DNA of 64,000 nucleotides from Metallosphaera hakonensis JCM 8857 = DSM 7519 (GCF_003201675.2 NZ_CP029287.2:1550001-1614000); one strand, 5' to 3'; shown: positions 24,905 to 35,050, counted from the first letter of the stretch. Made by a program: numbers and translations. Notes: a model not told the origin generated them from the sequence alone.

Positions 24905-27900
24905 ATGGATAAAAGGTTTTACCTAGCGGTCCTCATTGGTTGGAATGGATCTGTCATAAGGACCTTTCTAGAGGAGTCATCCAAACTAGGGGTCAACCTC
25001 TTTATAAAGTATCCAAGACTCGACCCCATAGATGACAAGTTCATTACATCTCTGGAGCAGGCTAACGTGGTCTTTATTCATCATTTCTCGAGCGAACAGC
25101 TTTATCAAGAAATAATGGAAAAGATATCCCCTATTCTTACGAAAAAGGAAATTGTAGTGGTGGTAGATCCGGCTCTCAGCAACTATAACAAGGTCCCAGA
25201 GAACGTGTTGAGAAGGGTTTCCGCCTACTATTCTTATGGTGGAGGAAGAAATATCAGGAATCTCATTCTATATCTTCTTAGCCTAAAATACAAGGAAATA
25301 AAGTCGGAAGATCCTGTTCCCCTCCCGTTTTCGGGGATATATCATCCTAACTTTACCGAGGCAATATTGAACATTGACGACTACTTATCTAAGGTTAAGG
25401 ATTCAGGGAGGAGAGTAGGCATTCTCTTCTATAGAACTGCGTGGGCAGATAGGGATTTGCAAGTTATTGATTCCCTAGTTCAGAAATTAGAGGCGAAAGG
25501 TCTCACTCCAATTCCGGTTTTCGTTCAAGGTTTCGGTAACAAGGAGAAAGGAATTGAGGGAAACGACGAAGTAATGAGGAAATATTTCATGAAGGATGGT
25601 AAACCAATAGTGGATGCAGTAATCAGTTTATTGTCATTTTCACTTATAAAGAACTGGGATACATCGGTTCTTCGTGATCTCAATGTTCCAATATTTCAGG
25701 GTTTAATAGATTATTATAAGACAGAGAAGGAGTGGCTTTCCTCGAAGGGCCTTGATCCAATAGGAGTCATGATGAGCGTCATGATGCCTGAACTCAATGG
25801 TACCATTGAACCCATCGTCATCGGAACAGTGAAAAAGATACAGGAGAAGAATATTACATATAGGGTTCTCAGCCCCGTAGAGTCGCAGGTAGATTACCTA
25901 GTCAGTAGGATTAAGAACTGGATTGAACTTAGGCACAAGCCTAACTCTGCGAAAAAAATTGCAATTATCCTACACAGTGCCTCAGCATATAAAGACTTAG
26001 AGGCTAACATAGGTACAGCTACTGGTCTAGATACTTTACAAACCACGGTGGAAATTCTTCACCTCTTGAAGAAAAACGGCTACTTCGTTCAGGACGTGCC
26101 TGAATCTGGAGAGGACTTGGTGAAAAGGATAATTTCCAGGAGAGCCTTTCCCGAGACAAGATGGAATTCTCTAGAAGACATAATTGGAACAGGGATGATA
26201 GGTGAAGTAAAGTTGGAAAATTACTTGTCATTTTTCAATAGTCTACCACAAGAGGCTCAGAAGAAGGTTAACGAGATGTGGGGCTCGCCAAGGAAAGGGC
26301 AGAGAGACTATATGTTTGATGGAGAGAAATTCGTTATTCCAGGTCTAATATTTGGGAACGTATTCGTCGGGGTACAGCCTAAGAGGGTTACTTGGCAAGA
26401 CGAAGAAAACGCAATTCGGTTAGTTCACAACTCTGACCTCCCCGTCCCTCACTATTGGCTAGCGTTTTACAGATGGGTGACCTCCGAGTTTAATGCTGAC
26501 GTTATAATCCATGTAGGTACCCATGGGACCTTGGAGTTCACGCCTGGAAAAGGAGTTGGACTTTCCCAAGCATGTTTTCCGCAGATATCAGTTGGGGATA
26601 AGCCTCACGTTTACGTTTATGCAATGAATGTGCCAGGAGAAGGGATAACGGCCAAGAGAAGGAGTTACGCGGTTTTGATCGATCATTTATCACCTCCTAC
26701 TCTCTTTGACGAGATTCCAGAGGAGGCTAGAGCGTTAGAGGATATGATAGAAGAATATGAGGAGGCTGAGAGGGCTGATAACGAGGCAAGAGAGAAACTA
26801 GTTCTTAATAGAATAAAAGATACAGCTCAAAAAATAGGTCTCACCATCGATTTCACCGATCCAGATAAGGCTACTCACGAAATTGAGCACAGGCTAAATA
26901 TCTTCAAAGATTCAACAATATCTAAAGGTCTTCACGTTCTTGGAGACGTGCCTTCCGAGGAGGATCTGGCTGAGTACGTAATCACGGCCACCAGATTTGA
27001 GGATGACTCCCTAGTGAAGAAGTTTGGGAAGCAGAAAGCCAAGGAAATGGTAATGGAAGGTCTCTATGGTCAAGCTAGATTACCAGAAATGGAAAGACAA
27101 GTTCTTATCAAGATCTTGGAGTCGGTTTCCATGGAAAAGGACAGTCTTGTTGGATCGTTAAATGGAGGTTTCGTGGAACCTGGACCTTCTGGTTCCATTA
27201 CTAGAGGTAGGTATGACGTCCTTCCCACCGGAAGGAACTTTTACGCGGTTGACCTCTGGAAGATCCCAACCCAATCCGCTTGGCAAATGGGTTCATTACT
27301 TGCGGAAAAATTAATAGAGAGTTATCATAAGAAGACTGGGAGATATCCTAAGGCCATAGGCTTTATTCTCTGGTCTACCGATGTCTTTAGGGCAGACGGC
27401 GAGCTGGTGGCGCAAATACTCAGGACAATAGGGGTAACTCCAGTTTGGAACCAGATAACCAAGAGAGTTCAGGGCGTGAAGCCGATACCCCTAGACGAGC
27501 TTCAGAGGCCAAGGATAGACGTAGTAGTCAACGTAAGTGGGATCGTTAGGGATAACTTAATGAACGTTATAGAGCTTTTAGATGATGCTATCGAGGAGGT
27601 AGGTCGTTTAAATGAGCCAGAGAGCCTGAATTACGTTAGAGCCAACTCCCTTAAGGATCACATATTTTCCGCTAAACCAGGAGCTTACGGCTCTGGGGTT
27701 AGCCATGCCATTGAGGCCAGTACGTGGAATCAGGAGACCGAACTTGGTGACGTTTACTTGAACTGGCTAGGCTATGCCTACGGCAGAAACAAGAATGGGA
27801 TAAGGGCCGTGGAGTCCCTAAGGAGAGCCGCAGAGACGGTTGAAATGATAGTCCACAAGAGAGAAATAGACGAAATTGACATCCTAGATGATAGTTGCAA

Positions 27901-28363
27901 CTATAGTTACGTCGGTGGATTCTACTTAGCTTGCAAGAAACTTGGAAGAGATCCAGAACTTATGTATGAAGATACTTCCAATCCCAATAGGCCACAGCTT
28001 AGGTTGTTCAGGGAGGAAATAGAGAGAGTAAGCATAGGGAAACTTCTCAACAACACTTGGCTTAACTCGCAGATGAAATTTGGCTACAGAGGTGCTACCG
28101 AGATTCTAAAGAAGGTAGAGCACTTGTACGGTTGGGCGGCGACCACTAAACTCGTTAACGATCAGATATTCAATAACGTAGCATCAAAGGTAGTTCTTGA
28201 TCCCAAGATGCGAAACTGGTTCTCTGATGTCAATCCATATGCATTGGAGGAAATAACGCGGAGGCTCATCGAGGCCAAAAACAGAGGAATATGGAGGCCG
28301 TCTAAGGAGATAGACGAGAAATTAATGGAAGTTTATTCCCAAATCGAGGGCGAGTTAGAATGA
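24905..28363 (+). CDS. cobN: CobN, large subunit of ATP-dependent cobaltochelatase
   Basis: 1152 aa, typical for CobN/ChlH-type subunits. Diagnostic segments are VHVGTHGTLEFTPGKGVGLS-like (here IIHVGTHGTLEFTPGKG near residue 535), DVVVNVSGIVRDN near 875, and the end region HLYGWAATTKLV near 1073. The subunit binds the tetrapyrrole and metal and is powered by an AAA partner. The downstream ChlI-ChlD fusion overlaps by 4 nt (ATGA) and is the obvious partner. CobN normally acts late on hydrogenobyrinate diamide, yet the ring genes in this window are of the cobalt-early type. Confidence 0.9.
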   Translation: MDKRFYLAVLIGWNGSVIRTFLEESSKLGVNLFIKYPRLDPIDDKFITSLEQANVVFIHHFSSEQLYQEIMEKISPILTKKEIVVVVDPALSNYNKVPENVLRRVSAYYSYGGGRNIRNLILYLLSLKYKEIKSEDPVPLPFSGIYHPNFTEAILNIDDYLSKVKDSGRRVGILFYRTAWADRDLQVIDSLVQKLEAKGLTPIPVFVQGFGNKEKGIEGNDEVMRKYFMKDGKPIVDAVISLLSFSLIKNWDTSVLRDLNVPIFQGLIDYYKTEKEWLSSKGLDPIGVMMSVMMPELNGTIEPIVIGTVKKIQEKNITYRVLSPVESQVDYLVSRIKNWIELRHKPNSAKKIAIILHSASAYKDLEANIGTATGLDTLQTTVEILHLLKKNGYFVQDVPESGEDLVKRIISRRAFPETRWNSLEDIIGTGMIGEVKLENYLSFFNSLPQEAQKKVNEMWGSPRKGQRDYMFDGEKFVIPGLIFGNVFVGVQPKRVTWQDEENAIRLVHNSDLPVPHYWLAFYRWVTSEFNADVIIHVGTHGTLEFTPGKGVGLSQACFPQISVGDKPHVYVYAMNVPGEGITAKRRSYAVLIDHLSPPTLFDEIPEEARALEDMIEEYEEAERADNEAREKLVLNRIKDTAQKIGLTIDFTDPDKATHEIEHRLNIFKDSTISKGLHVLGDVPSEEDLAEYVITATRFEDDSLVKKFGKQKAKEMVMEGLYGQARLPEMERQVLIKILESVSMEKDSLVGSLNGGFVEPGPSGSITRGRYDVLPTGRNFYAVDLWKIPTQSAWQMGSLLAEKLIESYHKKTGRYPKAIGFILWSTDVFRADGELVAQILRTIGVTPVWNQITKRVQGVKPIPLDELQRPRIDVVVNVSGIVRDNLMNVIELLDDAIEEVGRLNEPESLNYVRANSLKDHIFSAKPGAYGSGVSHAIEASTWNQETELGDVYLNWLGYAYGRNKNGIRAVESLRRAAETVEMIVHKREIDEIDILDDSCNYSYVGGFYLACKKLGRDPELMYEDTSNPNRPQLRLFREEIERVSIGKLLNNTWLNSQMKFGYRGATEILKKVEHLYGWAATTKLVNDQIFNNVASKVVLDPKMRNWFSDVNPYALEEITRRLIEAKNRGIWRPSKEIDEKLMEVYSQIEGELE

Positions 28364-30174
28364 GTAGAACTTTTCCATTCAGTGCCATAGTTGGTCAGGA
28401 GAAACTTAAGAAGGCCCTTTTACTGGTTGCCGTAGATCCAACTATTACAGGGGTCCTTATTAAGGGACCAAAGGGAGTTGCTAAATCCACTGCAGTAAGG
28501 GCGTTAGCTAGCCTCCTTCCCGAAATAGAAGTTGTGGCCGATTGCCCCTTCTCATGCGATCCGCATCGTAAGGACAAGATGTGTTCAAGGTGTAGGTCGA
28601 GAGTTGAAACTAAAGAGATCTTACCTCTAACTAAGAGGAAGAAGAGAATAGTGGAATTACCAGTTAGCGCTACGTTGGATAGGGTTGTTGGGACCCTTGA
28701 TATTAAGAGGGTCTTGAAAGAGGGAGACAGGGGATTAGAACCAGGCCTATTAGCTCAAGCGAATAGAGGCATACTTTACATAGATGAAGTTAACCTGCTT
28801 CCAGATGACGTAGTTAATGCAATTCTGGACTCTGCTGCGTCCAAAGTGAACATCGTGGAAAGGGAGGGAATCTCGGTTATGCATCCTGCAGATTTCATTT
28901 TAATAGGAACAATGAATCCTGAAGAAGGGGAACTTAGACCTCAATTACTTGACAGGTTTGCCATATCAGTGGAGGCTGAGTCTCCTTCCACTCCGGAAGA
29001 GTTGATCGAAATAACTAAAAGAGTCGAGGAATTCGAAAGAGATCCAGACGGATTTCTCAAAAAATTTGAGGAAAAGGAGGCGGTTCTCAGAGCTAAGGTC
29101 CAGAACGCAATAGAGATCTTGCCTAAGGTGAAAATATCGGATCGTCATTTAGATACTTTGGCCAGAACAATCCTATCTTTGTCTGTAAGTACTAGGGCTA
29201 TGATAGCTGCTACGAAGGTTTCAAAGGCCTTAGCTGCCTTGGACGGTAGAGATCAAGTAACAGACGAAGATGTTGAAGAAGCTCTAGATCTGGTTTTAGG
29301 ACATAGGAAGACTGATAGGTCAGTTAGCACTCAGACTACTCGCAAGACAACCAGTGAGGAACGAAATCAAGGTAATTTGGGAGATGCAGGAGGCGATTCT
29401 AAATCTAATGGAGAGAAAGCTAGAGAAATGAAGAACGAGGAGATTCGATCAACGAAGATTGATCTTCCAAAAACAAAAAATGAAGGAACTAGCTTTGGCA
29501 AGGGCGGCATATTTGATCATGTGACAGGTAAATCACAGGACGGCGGGTTTCGTCTAGATTTACACCTATCCCTAATCAATATGGCCCTTAACAGAAGGTC
29601 CTGGCTTGAACCGGAGGATCTATCTTTCAGGCAGATCAAGAACCAAGGAGCAGTTCCCATTCTTCTACTCTTAGACGCGAGTAAGTCTATGGATTTCTCC
29701 AGGAGAATAGTTCTCGCAAAAAGTATCCTAAATGGTTTGATTGTTAGGGCTTATCAGGTGAGAAGTAAAGTTGGCTTGATTTCCTTCTCAGGAACGGAGG
29801 CAAAATACGTAGTTCCTTTTACAAGAAATTTGAAAAAGGTATCTGAGTACATCGAAGGAGTAACAGCTCAAGGAAAAACCCCCATGTCCATGGCCCTCTC
29901 CCTAGCCATAAGGGTCACCAATAGGGAGAGGAGATCTAGACGCAACGTATCCCCATTAATTTTCCTGATATCGGACGGAAAGGCTAACGTGTCTCTAGGA
30001 GGAAATGTAACCCAGGAGTTAAGCGAACTATCTGAAAAACTAGGTAAAATATCAAAGTTGACCGTTGTAGATACCGGTTCCCCCTTTCACCCTTCTTTCA
30101 ATCGCTTAATCAGCGAGAGATCTGGGGGAGTTTTAATTCACGTTAAGGAGTTTTCATGGGATTTACACAAATAG
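28360..30174 (+). CDS. Fused ChlI-ChlD type AAA-VWA chelatase subunit
   Basis: 604 aa. The AAA module has Walker A KGPKGVAKST near residue 33, a Cys-rich insert CPFSCDP...CSRC (residues about 63-80), and Walker B ILYIDEVNLL near 128. A charged, low-complexity linker (residues about 325-390) leads to a VWA domain with the MIDAS pattern LLDASKSMD (DxSxS) near 440 and KTPMS near 505. It supplies ATPase and metal-ion adaptor functions for CobN in one chain, replacing separate CobS and CobT. It is translationally coupled to cobN. Confidence 0.88.
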   Translation: MSRTFPFSAIVGQEKLKKALLLVAVDPTITGVLIKGPKGVAKSTAVRALASLLPEIEVVADCPFSCDPHRKDKMCSRCRSRVETKEILPLTKRKKRIVELPVSATLDRVVGTLDIKRVLKEGDRGLEPGLLAQANRGILYIDEVNLLPDDVVNAILDSAASKVNIVEREGISVMHPADFILIGTMNPEEGELRPQLLDRFAISVEAESPSTPEELIEITKRVEEFERDPDGFLKKFEEKEAVLRAKVQNAIEILPKVKISDRHLDTLARTILSLSVSTRAMIAATKVSKALAALDGRDQVTDEDVEEALDLVLGHRKTDRSVSTQTTRKTTSEERNQGNLGDAGGDSKSNGEKAREMKNEEIRSTKIDLPKTKNEGTSFGKGGIFDHVTGKSQDGGFRLDLHLSLINMALNRRSWLEPEDLSFRQIKNQGAVPILLLLDASKSMDFSRRIVLAKSILNGLIVRAYQVRSKVGLISFSGTEAKYVVPFTRNLKKVSEYIEGVTAQGKTPMSMALSLAIRVTNRERRSRRNVSPLIFLISDGKANVSLGGNVTQELSELSEKLGKISKLTVVDTGSPFHPSFNRLISERSGGVLIHVKEFSWDLHK

Positions 30175-30221
30175 ACAAGGTAAAGTTTAATATCATTTAT
30201 ACTGTTCTGAACACGATAGCT

Positions 30222-31358
30222 ATGTTCGAATTAACTAAGGAACAGATTGAATATAAAGAGAAGGTTAAAGAGTACGCCCAGAAGGTTGTGCGCGAGTACG
30301 CTAAGAGTATGGACGAGAAAAATGAAGGCGGAGAGAAAATCGTTAGAGATTTCGGTGAAATGGGACTGTTAGGTATGAAGATTTCCCCTCAATATGGGGG
30401 ATTGGGATTGGGCGAAGTTGCCTTCGCCATAGCTACCGAGGAATTAGGTGCCGAGAGTGGAGGCGCATCCCATAGCTTACACACCCAACTTAATGCTTTA
30501 CAATTGCTTGTATCCATAGGTGGAGACTCAGCCAGGAAATGGATCGAAGACGGAGTCAAGGGTAAGGAGATTTATGCTGTAGCTCTAACTGAGCCTGGAG
30601 CGGGATCAGATTTAGGTGCTCTCCAGACGACGGCCAAACAAGAGGGAGACGAGCTCGTAATAACAGGGGAGAAGATATTTACAAGCGGTGCATCTTTCTC
30701 TTCCAAGATGCTTGTTCTAGCGAGGACGAGCGGTAATCCCGGAGATAGACAAGGGATATCAATGCTACTGATAGATAGCAAGACACCTGGAGTGGAAATT
30801 CACAAACTAGATCTAATGGGAATTAGGGGGGCAGGGGTCTCCTACGTGAAATTCAACAACGCTAGAGTTCCCAAAGACTCCATAATAGGTAAGGAAGGTG
30901 ATGCATTCAGGGGAGCAATCAAGGCCCTCATGGTGAGCCGGAACGGCTACGCCGGAATCGCAGTTGGTATTGCTAGGGGAGCATTAGAAGATGCTACTAA
31001 TAGAGCTGCAAGTAGAAAGCAGTTCGGTAAATCACTACTCGAACAGGAGTGGATATCTTTCAATCTGGCAGACGCTCTGGTAAAGGTAGAGGCTTCGAGA
31101 CTCCTTACCATGAGAGCTGCATATATGCTGGATAAAGGAATAGAGGCGCTGACTGAGGCTAGCATGGCTAAATACATGGCTGCTGTGACTGCAGCGGAGG
31201 TAAGTAGGACCGCTCTACACATATTTGGCGGTCACGGATTAAATAGAGGCTCTAAGGTTGAGAGACTCTACAGGGACTCCAAGATCATGGAGATTGCAGA
31301 GGGTACAAATGAAATGCAGTTAATGGCAGTATCTAGGGCATTACAACCTAAGAAATGA
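30222..31358 (+). CDS. Acyl-CoA dehydrogenase
   Basis: 378 aa from the ATG at 30222. An upstream ATG at 30156 would add 22 non-conserved residues inside the chelatase gene, and the family normally starts as here with FELTKEQ. ALTEPGAGSDLG and KIFTSGASFS are the FAD/substrate motifs, and MEIAEGTNEMQ near the end carries the catalytic Glu of short/medium-chain enzymes. It oxidises acyl-CoA to enoyl-CoA, passing electrons to ETF. A TATA-like TTTATACT is about 25 nt upstream. Its 3' end overlaps the convergent transporter gene by 18 nt. Confidence 0.9.
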   Translation: MFELTKEQIEYKEKVKEYAQKVVREYAKSMDEKNEGGEKIVRDFGEMGLLGMKISPQYGGLGLGEVAFAIATEELGAESGGASHSLHTQLNALQLLVSIGGDSARKWIEDGVKGKEIYAVALTEPGAGSDLGALQTTAKQEGDELVITGEKIFTSGASFSSKMLVLARTSGNPGDRQGISMLLIDSKTPGVEIHKLDLMGIRGAGVSYVKFNNARVPKDSIIGKEGDAFRGAIKALMVSRNGYAGIAVGIARGALEDATNRAASRKQFGKSLLEQEWISFNLADALVKVEASRLLTMRAAYMLDKGIEALTEASMAKYMAAVTAAEVSRTALHIFGGHGLNRGSKVERLYRDSKIMEIAEGTNEMQLMAVSRALQPKK

Positions 31359-32579
31359 GTGAAGGGTAAGAAAAAGGTACAGCACAAGGAAGTTCACTAT
31401 TAAAACAGGTATTGAGTTTTTTATAAATTCCAGGAATCCAAATCCTTTGCCTCCTCTACTTTCTGAAGACTCCGATATAATCACGTTGCTAGCCGCACCA
31501 ATTAGTGTGAAGTTACCAGCGATGGTACTTCCTGCGGCCAGAGCTATCCAGTCTATTGGTGACGTAGCTCCTGATGACATCATCAAGGGTATATAGATAG
31601 CTACTAAAGGTACGTTGCTAAGCAGTTGGCTAACTAGAACACTCCCAAGCATTATTGTAAATATCGAGGAAGGAGCGGGGAGTAAACTTATAATCAAGTT
31701 CAGTACGCCACTTTTGCTCATTCCGGCAGTGAATATGAACAGACCTATGAAGAAAATAATTGTGGGCCAATCCATTCGTCTTACTATTTCTCTCCTTCTA
31801 CTTGATATCAAAATTAAAATAGAGGAGGTTGTTAATGAGCCAAGTAATATATCCATACCAATGAAGCTTAATACGAAGAATAGAACAATTGTAATTAACA
31901 AAAGTCCCAAGGACAGATATGCTGTAAAGGGATCTTCTATCCTCTCTTGCTGAGATATGCTTGGATCTTTTGTCCTTAATTCTTTCTTGAAAAGAATTAG
32001 CATTATAGGGTAGGATATTATCAAATTAACGATGGTTGGAATTGCTAACAAACTTAGGAAAACAATGAAGGGATCCTTTATGCCTGCGTCTAGTGCTATT
32101 AACAGGTTCTGAGGGTTCCCTGTGGGAAACATCACACTTCCTATTGTTACGCCAAATGCTAACGCGTAAAGGAATGGTTTTTCATCAACTCCCAGCCTCT
32201 TACTGCTTTCCAATATTACAGGAGTCCAACTTGCAGAAATCCCATCGTTGGTGACTAGATTAGACAGAAGTCCTGAAAAAAGCAAAACTCCAAATAAAGT
32301 CCTTGACGGGCTCTTGAGTTTATTCACGATGTAAAAGCCTAGATATCTCAGGAAGCCGGAGACTTCTAGAGCTGAGGCGAACGAGAACAAGGTAATAAGA
32401 AAAAGAATTACATCAAGGTTTATTGCGTTTAGGGCTTCTGCTGGCGATAAAACACCAATAATTATCATCATTACTCCGCCAAAAAACATCGAAGCCCAAG
32501 GTGGTATTCCAGTTATTTTTCTGGATGCAATTAGCCCATATGTGACTAACACGGCCACCAGTGCTAAAAAGTTCATCAA
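31341..32579 (-). CDS. ArsB/NhaD/SLC13-type ion transporter
   Basis: 412 aa with about 11 membrane helices. The IT-superfamily motif FPTGNPQNLLIALDAG near residue 150 and its pseudo-repeat TIAGNFTLIGAASNVIISE near 360 are present, as is LSNLVTNDGISA near 108. Members carry arsenite, dicarboxylates or other anions or Na+/H+; the substrate cannot be read from sequence, and no arsR or arsenic gene is nearby. Two adjacent ATGs exist; the one at 32579 fits a TATA (CTTTAAATC, minus strand) about 28 nt upstream. Confidence 0.8.
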   Translation of the reverse strand: MMNFLALVAVLVTYGLIASRKITGIPPWASMFFGGVMMIIIGVLSPAEALNAINLDVILFLITLFSFASALEVSGFLRYLGFYIVNKLKSPSRTLFGVLLFSGLLSNLVTNDGISASWTPVILESSKRLGVDEKPFLYALAFGVTIGSVMFPTGNPQNLLIALDAGIKDPFIVFLSLLAIPTIVNLIISYPIMLILFKKELRTKDPSISQQERIEDPFTAYLSLGLLLITIVLFFVLSFIGMDILLGSLTTSSILILISSRRREIVRRMDWPTIIFFIGLFIFTAGMSKSGVLNLIISLLPAPSSIFTIMLGSVLVSQLLSNVPLVAIYIPLMMSSGATSPIDWIALAAGSTIAGNFTLIGAASNVIISESSESRGGKGFGFLEFIKNSIPVLIVNFLVLYLFLTLHSFLRL

Positions 32580-32630
32580 ATTAGGTTACGGTGTCTGATT
32601 TAAAGGGCTTCTATAGGCAGTTAAAACTCA

Positions 32631-33746
32631 ATGAGAAGGTTTATCTCCTTGCCTCTATTGGTAACTGCCACAACATTCTTGGGAATTTGGTATCCTGTGA
32701 GTCTGTACTCGGAAACAAAATCCATTTTTCTCCTTGGGATCGCTACTACACTATATAATCTCAACAATGCCATCGGATCATATGTATGGGGGGATCTCTT
32801 AGATAGGACGAAAAGGAGACTCGAGTATGGTATACTTCTCCCATCTCTCCTATCCTTATCAGCCTACTTGATGAACGGTCAATTAAACGAGGGTCTCATT
32901 GGTTATTCTCTAGCGGGATTTACGTCGGCACTGAATTCTCCGCTTTACTCTCTAATTCTACTTGAAAACTATAGCTTTGAGGACGTCCCGAAGATAAACT
33001 CCCGACTATCTCAACTGACTCTGATAGGCAATGCTACAGGTAGTATCTCAGCAATATTTGTTAGTTCCTCAGTATTCCCCCTACTACTGTGCTTAACATC
33101 TATACCACTCAGTGTAATAGCCTTACTTGGTTCTAAGGGGAAAGTAAACATTGATAAACCCTCAAGAACGAGAAGTATAAGGGAGCTCTCAGGTGCCTTG
33201 CTATCGTTTGCATCTTTCAATTTTTCCGCTGAAATCTTCTTTACAGCCTATGTTCCATTCAACTACCTTATGGGAAATCCTGAATCTATTATTTACGTCA
33301 GCTATTTTCTATTGTATCTGGCTGATGAAGGTGTATACTATCTTGCGGGCAAGTGGACGAATAATAGGGAGGTCTTCTTCATGAGTTTCTCTATAGCGGG
33401 TAGGGCGTTACTCGTCTTAACAGTTTCCGTTTTGCTCAAACTCGGTATAAGGTCAGGCGAGTATAGCGTTCCGGTTTTCATGATCTTTGGCTCGTTCTAC
33501 CCATTGTTCGGGACTTCATTCTTCTCATTCATGTTTAGAAATCTAAAGAAAAACCGAGGGTCCATCATTGGGATATTTAATGCAGTCGAGGATATAGCCA
33601 ATATAGGCGGTAGTAGTGTTGTGAGTTTCTTAGGTAATGACCTTGGTCTCGATTACTTGGTAGCATTTTACTCCTTTGTCCTATCTGCAGTAACCCTGTA
33701 CAGTTTCATTTCAAAAAGACTAAACTCTCCCTCTTCTTCTTACTGA
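32631..33746 (+). CDS. Major facilitator superfamily transporter
   Basis: 371 aa, about 10-11 membrane helices. The loop 2-3 signature is GDLLDRTKRR near residue 55, a variant of the MFS GxLaDrxGRk motif. The C-terminal half has a second, weaker copy around GNDLGLDY. It is shorter than the usual 400 or more aa. The substrate is unknown. The gene is divergent from the ArsB-like gene across a 51-nt spacer and overlaps the convergent thioesterase gene by 27 nt. Confidence 0.72.
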   Translation: MRRFISLPLLVTATTFLGIWYPVSLYSETKSIFLLGIATTLYNLNNAIGSYVWGDLLDRTKRRLEYGILLPSLLSLSAYLMNGQLNEGLIGYSLAGFTSALNSPLYSLILLENYSFEDVPKINSRLSQLTLIGNATGSISAIFVSSSVFPLLLCLTSIPLSVIALLGSKGKVNIDKPSRTRSIRELSGALLSFASFNFSAEIFFTAYVPFNYLMGNPESIIYVSYFLLYLADEGVYYLAGKWTNNREVFFMSFSIAGRALLVLTVSVLLKLGIRSGEYSVPVFMIFGSFYPLFGTSFFSFMFRNLKKNRGSIIGIFNAVEDIANIGGSSVVSFLGNDLGLDYLVAFYSFVLSAVTLYSFISKRLNSPSSSY

Positions 33747-34658
33747 CTCCTTCCAAAGCTCTATTTCGTGAGGGTTTTGCGGAACATAAGGTGGTATTTC
33801 CTTCTTGTTTCCCTCTGGATCAACTCTAACGTATGTAAAGTAAGCAGTAGTAACATGTTTGCAATCCCCGTTGGACACATCTAACCTATTAACGTTTATT
33901 AAAATATCAACAGAGGTTTTACCAACGTAGGTTATTCCAGCGTTCATTTCTATAATGTCTCCGAGCCTAATCGGTGAGTAAAAGAAGATATCAGAAACTG
34001 CTACTGTAACAACACCGTCTTGATTAGGTCTGTAATTCTCCATACCGTTGTACCTTAGAGCCAACGCACCTCCCAAGTCATCCATGGCCTTCAAAAGGGT
34101 TCCTGCAGAGATAATCCTACCGTCATATGTCATTGTAGGTCCCACAAAGAACGTATTACCCAGGCGATGCCTTAGAAAATTAGTTGGGTCTTCAGAACAA
34201 ATTACTTCATTCTTATTCTTAATTTTTTCTTTTTTGGAATTTCTACGTATTATTGCTTGTTCCACTGCAATTTTCTCCTCCTGTGAATCGGGAATCACAT
34301 TCTGATTAACTGGAGACGGTCTAAAGTCTCGGTCTACCTTGACGTATGTGCCACTGGCGGTAACGATAATATCTGAACCCCTAAAGGCTCTCATCTCAAC
34401 TTCCATCGATGTATTACCAACATATAGAACCCTAGCATCAACCTCCACTATATCCCCTAGACTAGCACCTTTCTTGAAAAGAACCTGATCCAACGAAGCC
34501 AATACAGCAAGCCCCTTACTAACTTTCATGGAGGCTAACATTCCGGCATCTGCTAGGAACCGTAGCATATCTCCCCCGTGAAGTCTCCCCATGAAGTTAG
34601 TCTGTTGATAGTGAACCAAATTAATTGTTCTAACTGTTGTATCGCTCACCTTTAACAA
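33720..34658 (-). CDS. Tandem hotdog acyl-CoA thioesterase
   Basis: 312 aa with two hotdog domains (residues about 1-125 and 160-300). The first has FMGRLHGGDMLRFLADAG, the BFIT/YciA-type motif (HGG plus catalytic Asp). The second reads GRIISAGTLLKAMDDLGG, where His is replaced but the Asp position is kept. It hydrolyses acyl-CoA esters. A Lys/Asn-rich linker joins the domains. It overlaps the upstream 136-aa gene by 29 nt and is thus in the same transcript as the HerA-NurA genes. Confidence 0.8.
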   Translation of the reverse strand: MLKVSDTTVRTINLVHYQQTNFMGRLHGGDMLRFLADAGMLASMKVSKGLAVLASLDQVLFKKGASLGDIVEVDARVLYVGNTSMEVEMRAFRGSDIIVTASGTYVKVDRDFRPSPVNQNVIPDSQEEKIAVEQAIIRRNSKKEKIKNKNEVICSEDPTNFLRHRLGNTFFVGPTMTYDGRIISAGTLLKAMDDLGGALALRYNGMENYRPNQDGVVTVAVSDIFFYSPIRLGDIIEMNAGITYVGKTSVDILINVNRLDVSNGDCKHVTTAYFTYVRVDPEGNKKEIPPYVPQNPHEIELWKESVRRRGRV

Positions 34659-35040
34659 TAGCCTCCACCTCAGAGGCTATGGCCTCATACTTCGGACTTC
34701 TTCTGCTATGCGTCTTAAGGACATCCATCAGCTGTGCAAGTATTCCATTTATATCATTTGCCGCTTTCCTTGCCACATCTTCTGGAATTTGATCCATGGA
34801 TATTCTCTTCTCAGAGGAGCTTAGGAATGGCAGGTACTCGTCTTGTGATGTAGTAATAATTGCTAGCCCTTTCCTATCTACTACGTATTCGTGAGTTCCT
34901 TTCTTACCGATCGTTATAGCTATATCATCAGATGGGGGCAAAAGCTTCACTATTTCATTGAGGACCCTGATGAGATTTTGCTTCCCATTGTCTAGCTTCA
35001 ATTCTGCGACGACTTTCCTAAGTTGCTCAACCTCGGTCAT
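34630..35040 (-). CDS. Unknown 136-aa protein of the HerA-NurA cluster
   Basis: 136 aa, cytoplasmic. An N-terminal helix (EQLRKVVAELKLDN) is followed by a beta-rich middle (DIAITIGKKGTHEYVVDRKGLAIITT) and a helical charged C-terminus. I do not recognise the family. It begins 10 nt after the HerA-like stop and overlaps the thioesterase, so the run nurA-herA-this gene is a likely operon. It could be a small accessory subunit of the HerA-NurA complex; that is location-based only. Confidence 0.6.
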   Translation of the reverse strand: MTEVEQLRKVVAELKLDNGKQNLIRVLNEIVKLLPPSDDIAITIGKKGTHEYVVDRKGLAIITTSQDEYLPFLSSSEKRISMDQIPEDVARKAANDINGILAQLMDVLKTHSRRSPKYEAIASEVEAIVKGERYNS

Positions 35041-35050
35041 TCTATCTCAC

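Noticed and set aside
30156-30221. 22-residue N-terminal extension of acyl-CoA dehydrogenase
   Set aside because: Inside the chelatase gene, not family-like, and the internal ATG has a plausible TATA.
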